From Pseudomonadota bacterium (GTDB lineage Bacteria > Pseudomonadota > Alphaproteobacteria > Rhizobiales > Hyphomicrobiaceae), in assembly GCA_023426855.1 (NCBI GenBank), contig JAEZBU010000116.1, forward strand, positions 1 through 9,077: DNA of 9,077 bases. The letters run 5' to 3'. Positions 1 to 7,200 of this stretch are shown here, in pieces. Numbering within the stretch: position 1 is the first letter of the stretch; each line of letters starts with the position of its first letter. The notes beneath the pieces are model-generated. The model ran no database searches and was not told the origin of the DNA. It worked only from the letters and a program-made list of their open reading frames with translations. Both the position numbers and the translations under genes were made by a program.

Positions 1-194
1 ACGATGCCGCCGACAACGGCGCCCGCGACTGTGGCCAGAACCTTGCCAGAGCCGCCGCCGACCTGATTTCCGAGGATACCACCCGCAACAGCGCCGACGA
101 CCATGCCGGTATCTGCCTTGTTCGGTCCCTCAGGACCACAGCCCAGCAGCAATCCCGGTCCCAGCAGCAATGCCGCAGCGAGTTTCATCTGCAT
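1..194 (-). CDS. Glycine-zipper 2TM lipoprotein (17 kDa surface antigen / SlyB-like), 3' end beyond window
   Basis: Only the first 64 codons lie in the window; the rest runs off the left edge. The protein begins MQMKLAAALLLGPG and has a short hydrophobic signal ending in a lipobox LLGC (Cys19). It is therefore predicted to be cleaved by signal peptidase II and lipidated. After a short charged spacer comes a glycine-rich segment (GAVAGGILGNQVGGGSGK, continuing AGAVVGG) with the GxxxG spacing of the glycine-zipper 2TM family, whose members are envelope lipoproteins of Rickettsia 17 kDa antigen / SlyB type. The start at 194 is chosen because a GAGGGGGG ribosome site lies about 8 nt upstream; a second ATG at 188 would be 14 nt away. 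The 167 nt to the kinase stop at 362 leaves room for its own promoter, but I see no convincing -35/-10 pair. Family role (envelope integrity) is general knowledge; the specific function here is unknown. Confidence 0.8.
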   Translation of the reverse strand, partial: MQMKLAAALLLGPGLLLGCGPEGPNKADTGMVVGAVAGGILGNQVGGGSGKVLATVAGAVVGGI

Positions 195-361
195 TCCGAT
201 AGCCCCCCTCGGAGTATGGCGCCGCCCTGCCGGCTTGGTCCGGCGCACGCAAAGCGAGTTGCTTATGCTTGTACGCTATCTTCAGCGATTCCGGCCAAAT
301 TGCGACGACCTACGCCTTTGTTTCCAATAGTTGTGGCAAATCATCAGTTTGATTGCTCAAC
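195..361. other. Intergenic spacer between kinase and lipoprotein
   Basis: This 167-nt gap separates the histidine kinase stop from the lipoprotein start. It holds the lipoprotein ribosome site (G-rich run near 202-211) and a short GC hairpin, GCCGG (229-233) with CCGGC (240-244) around a 6-nt loop, in the probable 5' leader. I see no T-run terminator after the kinase and no clear promoter, so read-through from the kinase operon cannot be excluded. Confidence 0.4.
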
Positions 362-1747
362 TTACGCAGAGGGTAGATCCAGCACGATCCTCAAGCCACC
401 CATCGGCGACGCGGCTAGGTCCAGTGTTCCGCGATAGGAATTTGCCAGATCACTGGCGATAGACAGACCGAGACCCGATCCCGGCTTGGTTTCGTCGAGG
501 CGCGTGCCGCGCTTACCAATCTTACGCCGCTGTGCTTCGGAAACGCCGGCACCATCGTCATCGATGGTGATCACGAGACGTGGCGTAGCGCTGCGCTGCT
601 CAGCAGGACGGTTCATCGCGATGTCGATGTTGACGGCGCCCCGACACCACTTGCAGGCGTTGTCCAACAGATTACCCAGCATCTCCTCGAGATCGTGCCG
701 CTCACCTTGAAATTTCGCGTCCGGCGGGCAGGTGAGCGCAATGGTAACTGCCTTGTCCCGGTAAATGCGCTCTAACGCGCGTTGCAGCGCCTCCGCGACC
801 GGTGGCACCTCTGTAACTCGCACGACTGCCCCCGCGCTGGCGGCCATGCGCGCGCGATCGAGATAGTGATTGACCTGATCGCGCATGGTGCGCGCCTGCT
901 CCGCGACCTTGCGGGCAAACGGCGTCGTATCGTCGTCGGCCTCGTTGACGATCACCGCCAGCGGCGTTTTCAGCGCATGGGCGAGATTGCCGACCTGTGT
1001 CCGCGCCCGATCGATGATCTCCTGGTTTGACTGCAGCAGCGCATTGAGCTGTTGCTGCAGCGGCTCGATTTCGGCGGGTAGTTCACCTTCCAGTCGCGAA
1101 GCCTGCCCGGATCGGATGGCCGACAGCCCCTTCTCGATGGCACCGAGCGGCGACAGCCCAAATCGCACCTGCAGCAGTGTCACCGCGACAAGCGCAACGC
1201 CCGCGAACGTCAACGCGATGGTCAGTTGTCGCAAGAACCCGGTCACACGCGCATCCGGCCAGTCCAGAGGCCCCGCGATCATCACCGAATAGCTGGACGA
1301 GGAAGGATCGTCGCTGAGATGATAGACCGCCTCGGCAATGCGCACACGCTGGTCGTTTGGGCCATCGGCATCCATCCAGCGCGTGCCTTGCGCGTCTGGC
1401 GACACGCCGGCCTCGAATGGTGATGGAAGACTGAACGTCGCCAGCGATGGAGAAACCAGCGGTTTGCCCTCGGTACCCGGCAGCGGCTTGATCTGCCAAT
1501 ACCAGCCCGAATGCGTGATGTAGAACAGCGGTTCGCCTATCTGGCCAGGCGTGCCGGGTTCCCCCTCACCACGGTCAATGCTGTCGGCATGCACGATCGT
1601 CAGCAGCTGCTGCAGCCGCTCATCGAAGCTTTCTTCAACTTCCTGACGGTACACCGAATGGATGATGAGGCCGGCGATCGGCAGCACCAGCATGGTCGAG
1701 ATGACGGCTGTCGCGAACAGCCGGAACGCCAGCGAGTTAAGCCGCAT
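362..1747 (-). CDS. Membrane sensor histidine kinase, PhoQ-type
   Basis: This 461-residue kinase is the sensor partner of the overlapping response regulator. It autophosphorylates on a histidine and passes the phosphate to the regulator. Visible architecture: a first membrane helix at about residues 9-30, a periplasmic domain of roughly 140 residues, a second membrane helix at about 172-193, and a linker with HAMP-like position. The dimerisation/phosphoacceptor helix follows, with AHALKTPL (phospho-His257). The ATPase domain has the N box (ENLLDN-like, GNLLDNACKW, Asn359/Asn363), the G1 box DDGAGV (397-402) and the G2 box GSGLGLS (423-429). The H-box form LAHALKTPL is the PhoQ-like variant. 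A classical F box is not obvious between G1 and G2. The start codon lies inside the last codons of the regulator (11-nt overlap), so the two are translationally coupled. The periplasmic domain ligand cannot be read from the sequence; naming it phoQ would overstate the evidence. Confidence 0.93.
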   Translation of the reverse strand: MRLNSLAFRLFATAVISTMLVLPIAGLIIHSVYRQEVEESFDERLQQLLTIVHADSIDRGEGEPGTPGQIGEPLFYITHSGWYWQIKPLPGTEGKPLVSPSLATFSLPSPFEAGVSPDAQGTRWMDADGPNDQRVRIAEAVYHLSDDPSSSSYSVMIAGPLDWPDARVTGFLRQLTIALTFAGVALVAVTLLQVRFGLSPLGAIEKGLSAIRSGQASRLEGELPAEIEPLQQQLNALLQSNQEIIDRARTQVGNLAHALKTPLAVIVNEADDDTTPFARKVAEQARTMRDQVNHYLDRARMAASAGAVVRVTEVPPVAEALQRALERIYRDKAVTIALTCPPDAKFQGERHDLEEMLGNLLDNACKWCRGAVNIDIAMNRPAEQRSATPRLVITIDDDGAGVSEAQRRKIGKRGTRLDETKPGSGLGLSIASDLANSYRGTLDLAASPMGGLRIVLDLPSA

Positions 1748-2408
1748 CGGGCTCCAGGGTCAGTCGATAGCCCAGGCCGCGCACGGTCTTGATCACGTCG
1801 ACAGGGATCTTCTTGCGCAACCGGCCGATGAATACCTCGATCGTATTGCTGTCACGGTCGAAATCCTGATCGTACAGATGCTCGACCAGCTCGGTCCGCG
1901 ACACCACACGCTCGTTATGATGCATGAGATAGGCCAGCAAACGGTATTCGTGCGACGTCAGCTTGATGGTTTGGCCGCTGCACGTCACGCGCGCTGTCCG
2001 CGTATCAAGCCGCAGAGGACCACACTCCAGCTCGCTCTTGGCGTGCCCCGCCGACCGGCGGACCTGCGCCCGCGCACGCGCCAGCAGCTCCTCCATATGG
2101 AATGGCTTGGCGACGTAGTCGTCGGCACCCGCATCGATACCGGCGACCTTGTCGCTCCACCGATCCCGCGCAGTCAGGATGATGACCGGCATATTGCGAT
2201 CAGCCCGGCGCCATTGCTCGAGAACGCTGATGCCGTCCATCTTGGGCAGGCCGATGTCCAGGATTACGAGATCGTACGGTTCCGTCTCGCCGAGATAGAA
2301 ACCTTCCTCGCCATCCTTGGCAGTATCGACGGCAAAACCCGCATCACCCAGAGCCTGGACGAGTTGGCGGTTCAGATCCGGATCATCTTCGACAACAAGG
2401 ACACGCAC
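1737..2408 (-). CDS. OmpR/PhoP-family response regulator
   Basis: This 223-residue DNA-binding regulator is paired with the downstream kinase. The receiver domain (about 1-118) has the acidic pocket E7-D8-D9, phosphoacceptor Asp51 in LVILDIGLPKMDG, Thr79 and Lys101 in AKPF. The C-terminal winged-helix (about 125-221) ends in the typical OmpR-family pattern, with RLRKKI and then IKTVRGLGYRL. The start is GTG: the family normally begins MRVLVVEDD exactly here, and an in-frame TGA with no better start lies upstream. I see no Shine-Dalgarno match ahead of the GTG, which is unusual and may mean weak or leaderless-like initiation. It lies 135 nt downstream of the PepSY gene, and the gap contains an inverted repeat that could be an operator. 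Target genes are not visible; the neighbouring envelope genes are reasonable candidates by inference. Confidence 0.95.
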   Translation of the reverse strand: MRVLVVEDDPDLNRQLVQALGDAGFAVDTAKDGEEGFYLGETEPYDLVILDIGLPKMDGISVLEQWRRADRNMPVIILTARDRWSDKVAGIDAGADDYVAKPFHMEELLARARAQVRRSAGHAKSELECGPLRLDTRTARVTCSGQTIKLTSHEYRLLAYLMHHNERVVSRTELVEHLYDQDFDRDSNTIEVFIGRLRKKIPVDVIKTVRGLGYRLTLEPDAA

Positions 2409-2433
2409 TGAATATCGACCGTTTGCAGTTAAC

Positions 2434-2455
2434 CCGTCAGCGCTGAAGCTGACGG
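2434..2455. repeat. Perfect 8-bp inverted repeat upstream of response regulator (candidate operator or leader hairpin)
   Basis: The arms CCGTCAGC (2434-2441) and GCTGACGG (2448-2455) are exactly complementary around a 6-nt spacer. A nested 10-bp palindrome TCAGCGCTGA (2437-2446) overlaps the left arm. The repeat sits 26-47 nt before the regulator GTG and just downstream (minus sense) of an AT-rich TATATA at 2461-2466. Neither strand has a T-run after the stem, so an intrinsic terminator is unlikely. An operator for this or another regulator, or a 5' leader hairpin, fits better. Function is inferred from position only. Confidence 0.5.
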
Positions 2456-2460
2456 CTCAG

Positions 2461-2466
2461 TATATA
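2461..2466 (-). promoter_or_regulatory. Possible -10 element for the regulator-kinase operon
   Basis: In a GC-rich window the gap before the regulator contains an isolated TATATA on the minus strand, in the context GATATATACT. It would place transcription initiation close to the right arm of the inverted repeat. The hexamer 17 nt upstream (TAGGAC) is a poor -35, so this is a weak prediction resting on AT-richness and position. Confidence 0.25.
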
Positions 2467-2543
2467 TCGCAATCCGGCGCGACGTCCTAGCATCTCGGAA
2501 CTGGGGAAAGTCAGAGCGCGGAGGCCACAGAATGGCGTGTGCC

Positions 2544-2849
2544 CTATTTGCCATCGAATGGCTGGCGCGCATCGATTGCAACGGAGCGCAGCGGTCCCGA
2601 GGCCGGGCGGACAATGAGACGATAGAGGAAACGCCGACCGATCTCGCACAGCGTCGATTTGACGATGGTTCCGCCAAGTCGCGCCTCAGAGAAACGGCTG
2701 AGCTGTTCGACAGCCACCAGCCGCTCCTGCTTTACGACCTGCGCCGCCTCCGACCAGCTCTTGAAACACTTCGCAGGCTGCGCCTCGGCTTCAGCCGTCC
2801 CGACAAGGACGGCCACCGCAAGTGCGAGACTGGCAATGATCGGGCGCAT
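2544..2849 (-). CDS. Small exported PepSY-like protein
   Basis: This is a 101-residue protein. The N-terminus MRPIIASLALAVAVLVGTAEAEAQ is a clear Sec signal peptide with a probable cleavage site after an AEA/AQA-type stretch near residues 21-24. The mature part of about 75 residues carries the pattern EAAQVVKQERLVAVEQLSR, then LGGTIVKSTLC, and a strand-rich end, FLYRLIVR, then RSVAIDA. This resembles PepSY-like periplasmic domains and has two cysteines (in AKCFKSW and TLCEIG) that could pair. The longer frame starting at 3005 was rejected because the signal peptide starts at 2849, where GGAGA lies about 9-10 nt upstream. Small PepSY proteins are often encoded next to two-component systems, and here the regulator and kinase follow in the same direction. 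I infer an accessory or target role in that pathway; the domain call is by pattern only. Confidence 0.75.
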   Translation of the reverse strand: MRPIIASLALAVAVLVGTAEAEAQPAKCFKSWSEAAQVVKQERLVAVEQLSRFSEARLGGTIVKSTLCEIGRRFLYRLIVRPASGPLRSVAIDARQPFDGK

Positions 2850-2916
2850 CAGCACACATCTCCAATAGTCCGGCGACGCTAGCACGTGCGTTCTGAACTC
2901 ATCATGAATACCCGGC
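2850..2916. other. Short gap between lysis gene and PepSY gene
   Basis: These 67 nt mark the boundary between the tail/lysis genes and the signalling genes. They contain the PepSY ribosome site and a short GCACGTGC palindrome (2882-2889). No hairpin with a T-run is visible, so no intrinsic terminator separates the two gene groups. A TTGAGC hexamer at the holin stop could be a -35, but the sequence 17 nt on (TTCAGA) is a poor -10. Confidence 0.35.
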
Positions 2917-3192
2917 TCAAAGCTGAAATGTGACCTTGCGCCGCTCCAAATTCGTGGTCGCGCGCGATCGACCGTAAATTGTAAGCACAATGCCAAACAA
3001 TCCACCGACAGCCTGAACCACTTCGATCACACCTTCGCCTAATTCGCGCACGAGTTCACTCGTAATATCTAGGCCAAACAGCGGTCCGATAACAGGCAAT
3101 ACCGTTGAGGCGGCGGTGATGACAGCGCCCCAGATGGTCAGGGAATGCGCCCACCATTTGTTGGTTCCGGTCCCAGCGTCCGTCGTCGGCAT
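2917..3192 (-). CDS. Holin from an internal in-frame start (candidate separate product)
   Basis: This nested 91-residue product would start at Met342 of the fusion frame (MPTTDAGTGTNKWWAHSLT). A strong AGGAGA at 3200-3205 lies 7 nt upstream of the ATG, ideal for independent initiation. The product alone has the layout of small alphaproteobacterial phage/GTA holins: a short polar N-terminus, KWWAHSLTIWGAVITA leading into a first membrane segment (about residues 14-41), a polar middle, a second segment (about 55-74), then YGRSRAT and a charged tail. Holins form inner-membrane lesions that let endolysin reach the wall. The ribosome site and the start-like N-terminus argue that this was, and may still be, a separate gene. 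Whether the upstream frame truly reads into it cannot be settled from the sequence. Confidence 0.65.
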   Translation of the reverse strand: MPTTDAGTGTNKWWAHSLTIWGAVITAASTVLPVIGPLFGLDITSELVRELGEGVIEVVQAVGGLFGIVLTIYGRSRATTNLERRKVTFQL

Positions 3193-4215
3193 ATTGCGGT
3201 CTCCTGGTGAGGTCTGCTCGAGGGTTGAAGATTGCTTGCGGCCGATCCGCTCGGCGGCTGCGGTGGTGCGGTCGACCCGGCGCAGCCAGCCACGGCCGAA
3301 ACGCCAGAAGTGATGCAGGCTGCGATAGCGCGCACGCCGGATGTCCGCGTACCGCGCCACCACCTCACCCACCGCTTGAGTGCGCACCGCCGCCAGCGTT
3401 TGCGGACCGATCTCGCCGTCGACGACGACCCCCAACGCTTCCTGCATCATCCGCGCCGCATTACCGACGCCATGGTTCACGGCCGCATCAAAGTGCATGA
3501 CTGCGAGTTGCGCCGGCAGTCGGGCCGCCAGGGACAAATCCCAATAGCGTTCCGCATAGATCTTCCGCACCAGCGCGGGATCGATCTGCTTCAGTTCATC
3601 GATGAGTTGCGCGCGATTGGCGTCGGTCAACGCTACGCCTTTTGCCGCCGCATACACCGCCAGCGTGATGCCGCGATTGGTCGGACCGCCCGGATCGTGC
3701 GGATCGTTGCTCCAATGCCCTTCCATTTCGAGCACATGAGCGAGCGCGGCGTCGAACACGTCGTTGCCCGCCGGCAGAGCCGCGCGCGCGGTTGGCCAGC
3801 GCAAGCCCAGCAGCCGCCCGATATCGAACGACTGCACGTTCACCGCGTCCGTCTGATTGCCGCCGAGCAGCATGACGCTGCGCGCGTTGACACCGACCAC
3901 GAACCCAACATGCCCCTGGCCGGGATCGTCGCCACGACTGAGAACCGCAATCGCACCAATCCGCAGCGCTTCAATCGGCAACCCCCAATTGAGATAAGAT
4001 CGCGCCAGCAGCGAGCGCGTGCTGGCGTAACCGGCACGCTCCAGGCAGGCACCGAGAAATGCGGCACACCACGCAACCTCATCACGCGCGACATCCGGAT
4101 GTCCGACCTCCGCGAAGAACTGAAGGATGCGCGGATTGCTCGCGGCTCCTGGCACTTCGCGCACGCCATTCTCGCGCCACGCCTCGTCCAGCCAGGCGGG
4201 CTGCTCCATCGTCAT
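2917..4215 (-). CDS. Endolysin-holin fusion: TIGR02594 peptidase domain + GH108 muramidase + peptidoglycan-binding + holin
   Basis: This is a single 432-codon frame. Residues about 5-145 match the TIGR02594 pattern: the predicted nucleophile Cys50 in DEVAWCAAFLGACL, His102 in GHVGFVVG, and GGNQ at 118-121. Residues about 152-240 look like GH108 (zliS-type) muramidase, with predicted catalytic Glu165 in EMEGHWSNDP followed by DPGGPTNRGIT. Residues 241-300 have the usual peptidoglycan-binding follow-on (HFDAAVNHGVG, VDGEIGPQTL). After a hydrophilic linker (about 310-341) comes a holin-like end with two hydrophobic segments, about 355-382 and 396-415, and the motif IYGRSRATTN. Predicted role: cutting both peptide and glycan parts of the wall, probably for particle release. 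An AGGAGAG site sits 4-5 nt ahead of the ATG (a second ATG is at codon 3). The frame begins 36 nt after the megatron stop, so it is probably co-transcribed. The fusion to a holin is unusual; a lost endolysin stop codon or a sequence error are alternatives. Confidence 0.85.
   Translation of the reverse strand: MTMEQPAWLDEAWRENGVREVPGAASNPRILQFFAEVGHPDVARDEVAWCAAFLGACLERAGYASTRSLLARSYLNWGLPIEALRIGAIAVLSRGDDPGQGHVGFVVGVNARSVMLLGGNQTDAVNVQSFDIGRLLGLRWPTARAALPAGNDVFDAALAHVLEMEGHWSNDPHDPGGPTNRGITLAVYAAAKGVALTDANRAQLIDELKQIDPALVRKIYAERYWDLSLAARLPAQLAVMHFDAAVNHGVGNAARMMQEALGVVVDGEIGPQTLAAVRTQAVGEVVARYADIRRARYRSLHHFWRFGRGWLRRVDRTTAAAERIGRKQSSTLEQTSPGDRNMPTTDAGTGTNKWWAHSLTIWGAVITAASTVLPVIGPLFGLDITSELVRELGEGVIEVVQAVGGLFGIVLTIYGRSRATTNLERRKVTFQL
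3200..3205 (-). promoter_or_regulatory. Internal ribosome binding site for holin start
   Basis: AGGAGA on the minus strand lies 7 nt ahead of the ATG at 3192, within the coding frame of the lysis fusion. It is as strong as the site in front of the whole gene, which is hard to explain unless the holin is also translated on its own. Confidence 0.65.
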
Positions 4216-4251
4216 GGGCTCTCCTTGCAGTGCTGAAATGAGCGAAAGACG

Positions 4252-7200
4252 TCAGACGCTGAGCGTCACTTCGGCCGGCGTGCCGCGACCGAAAACAGCG
4301 CTGCATTGGTAGACCCGCGCGCTGATCTCTTCCGGAAGAACGCCGAAATCGTCAAGCTGCTGCGAGAATCCATAGGTGGCACTCGGCACATCTGCCACGA
4401 GCGTCCGCACCACGGCGCCATCGGCCACGATATCGACCTCATAGCGTTCAAGATCCTCGGACAATGGAACCTCGACCGCATCCCACGTATCGCCGCCTTT
4501 TCGCGTGCGCCGGATCCACGTGATCACGAGATCACCCGAAAAATCGCGCCGCACACGGACGTGCACCGGACAAAGCGGCCGTAGCCCAATGCCTCGGAAC
4601 GCATGCTCAGCACTTGCATAGGACGCATGTCCGATATCACGCGCAGCAGGCCCATAGCGCCATTGCGCGGCCAGCCCGATTTCATCCGGCGACAAATCAA
4701 CACGCGCGAGCTGAGTATCCAGCAGCACGAACGGCGCACCCGCGGGAATACCCAAACGCATCGCGCCCTCGGTTCCGGACTGGCCGCGCAGCAGCGTGTC
4801 GAGCTCATAGACGCTCGGCCCAACTAACGTCGCCGACCGGAACTGGATCACCTCCCAATCCCCGTCCGCATTACGAATTGCCGCGGTATTGGCCCCGGCC
4901 AGAAGCTGCAGCTCCGACACCGATGAAAGCTCGCCGGAGATCATGCGCACCACCAGCGAACCCGCATGATCGAAACGCCCACTGACACCCACCGCAAGCG
5001 TGGTCTCGGTCACTGCCATGATCGCCGGAACCTCGGCCAGCGCACGCAACGCATAACCCGCATCCCCCGGCGACCTTAGCAGAGCAACCGGTCCCGGCCA
5101 CGGCACCTGCGAAGCCGCGAAGTATCCGCCGTGCTCCGCTCCATCACCGCGCAACAGCGGCAGATCGAGGAAATAGCCCAGCGGCTGGCCGGATGACTGC
5201 GGCGGTGGCTGACGTACGCTCCGCCCTGGACCTTCCGCCAACTCGTACAGCGCCGGATCAACACACCTCGCCTCAATCTCGCGTGCGCCGAGATCACCAA
5301 TCTCGGTCACCCGCAGCAATCGCGAACGACCGGCATCCGTCAGGCGCACGACATCCGCGGGTTCGACCGCCAACCGGCTCGGCGGCAGCGCGAACGATGC
5401 CCGCTCGCGCGCCGTCCAGGTTTCGAACAGCCATGCATCGGCGATGCCCGCCGCCTGCTCCGGATCGAGCATCACGGGGATTTCGGCCTGCGCAACACGC
5501 CCGCTAACGCCTGCCAACTTGCGCGCCTCCGCAACCGCCGGGCGATAATCGTGCGCAGCGGACGCGTACCGGATCTTGGCCGAACCCGGCAGTTCCGTTT
5601 CCTGTCCGCGCGTCAGCCGGGCGAGTTCCGCACCCGGCTTGCGCTCGACCAGATCATCTGCTGACAGATGGATAGTCGGCTGCGCGCCGCCACGCGGACG
5701 GAATACGATCTGCCCGCCGCTTTCCACTGCATCGAAGAAGAACGCCAATTCGAGCGGCTGCAACGCCTCGCGCGGCGACATCAGCCGATCCAACGCATAA
5801 CCGTGCAGGATGCCTTTCAGCAACGACGCATCGAAATCCGCGAAGCCCGCATCGCCAAGTATTCGCTCGACAGCAGCCGCCACCGGCGCGCTCGCCGTTC
5901 GCCCGCAGATCCAATGACCACGCCGCCAGTTGTCGGCATCCCCCCATTGTTCCGCATTGGCCGGAAACGCTGGATACGGCCGGGCATCCCAGGCGTAAAC
6001 GTGCGTGCGCGAGATATCGACCATCGGTCCGCTGTAGACGTCGGAGATCGGATTGGCCGTCAGCAGCGCGCCAGGCGCGTCGCGATCGAACGCCTCGATC
6101 AGCGCCTGCAGCACACGCCGCTGCATCAGATCATCACGTTTGCCGTTGGAAAATCGCGGCAACGCGGTCTCTGCGCTCTTCGGATCGACGAATACGTTCG
6201 GCTGGTTCGCGCCTTTGTCGACAGCCGGACAACCGATCTCAAGCAGCCACACCGGCTTCGAGCCCGGAACCCATGCCGTCGGCGTGTCATCCTCGACACC
6301 TGCGGGCCGATTGTGGTGCGCATTGCTCCACCACGACGCCAGATCCTTGAAGCGAAACACCCACGGCTTACCCGCACCATCCGTAATCGGCGTACGCACC
6401 TGCGCTGCCCGATCGGCGTCGCTGGCGTAAAACCAGTCAAAACCCTCACCGCCGACGATGTTGGCTTTCAGATAATCGAGATCATAGATTGACCCCGCGC
6501 CCGCAGCCGCATCGGCATGCCCATAACCGTCTCGCCAATCGCTCAGCGGCCAATACAGATCAATGCCGATCGCATCGATTGCCGATGACGCCCAAAGCGG
6601 ATCGAGATGGAAATAGACGTCGCCCGAACCATCCTGCGGCTGATGGCCAAAGTACTCCGACCAATCCGCCGCGTACGTAACCTTTGTCTCCGCGCCGAGC
6701 ACCGCCTTGACGTCCTCGGCCAGAGAAACCAGCGCCGCAACGAATGGATACGCATCGGCGGCGCTGCGTACGTGCGTCAGGCCGCGCATTTCCGATCCGA
6801 TCACGAATGCATCGACGCCTCCGGCGGCTTTCGCCAGATGCGCATAATGCAGAATGAACCGGCGGTACGACCATTCCGCTGGCCCGGAATACGTAACGGT
6901 TTCGCCTGCGACGGCGAAATTTCCGGGATTAGCGGTTCCGACAAACGCAGCAACGTCGTCCGCCGCATCGGTTGTTTTGTCCGGACTGCCATCGCGTCCC
7001 GGCGCCGGATCAACGGTAATCCGGCCGCGCCACGGGTAAGCCGGCTGCACGCCCTCGCCATACGGATCGGGCAGCGCATTTCCGGCCGGAATATCCATCA
7101 GGACGAACGGCGTCAGAACGACCGAATGTCCGCGCTCTTTCAAATCCCGAATGGCATCGATAACCGTCTGGTCCGCCGGCGTACCGCCATATGCGGGCCT

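Noticed and set aside
1662..2411. 249-codon plus-strand open frame opposite the response regulator
   Set aside because: It mirrors the regulator gene, whose residues and motifs are all intact; its own translation shows no recognisable domain.
2425..2435. CtrA-type half site (TTAA) upstream of the regulator
   Set aside because: GTA genes in alphaproteobacteria can be under CtrA, so I looked for TTAA-N7-TTAA. Only a single TTAA is present here and no full motif was noticed in the gaps.
2434..2455. Inverted repeat as an intrinsic terminator for the PepSY gene
   Set aside because: No T-run follows the stem on either strand and the spacing fits an operator or leader hairpin better.
2850..3005. 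52-codon N-terminal extension of the PepSY gene
   Set aside because: The extension reads the holin end and the spacer in another frame. The signal peptide and ribosome site place the start at 2849.
3700..3770. Separate start for the GH108 domain inside the lysis gene (GTG near 3759)
   Set aside because: There is no good ribosome site and the frame is continuous with the peptidase domain, so a single two-enzyme protein is more likely.
3232..4236. 334-codon open frame on the plus strand, antisense to the lysis gene
   Set aside because: It is a frame shadow of a GC-rich gene: rich in Arg, His and Pro, no domain pattern, no ribosome site, and it spans the ends of a well-supported minus-strand gene.
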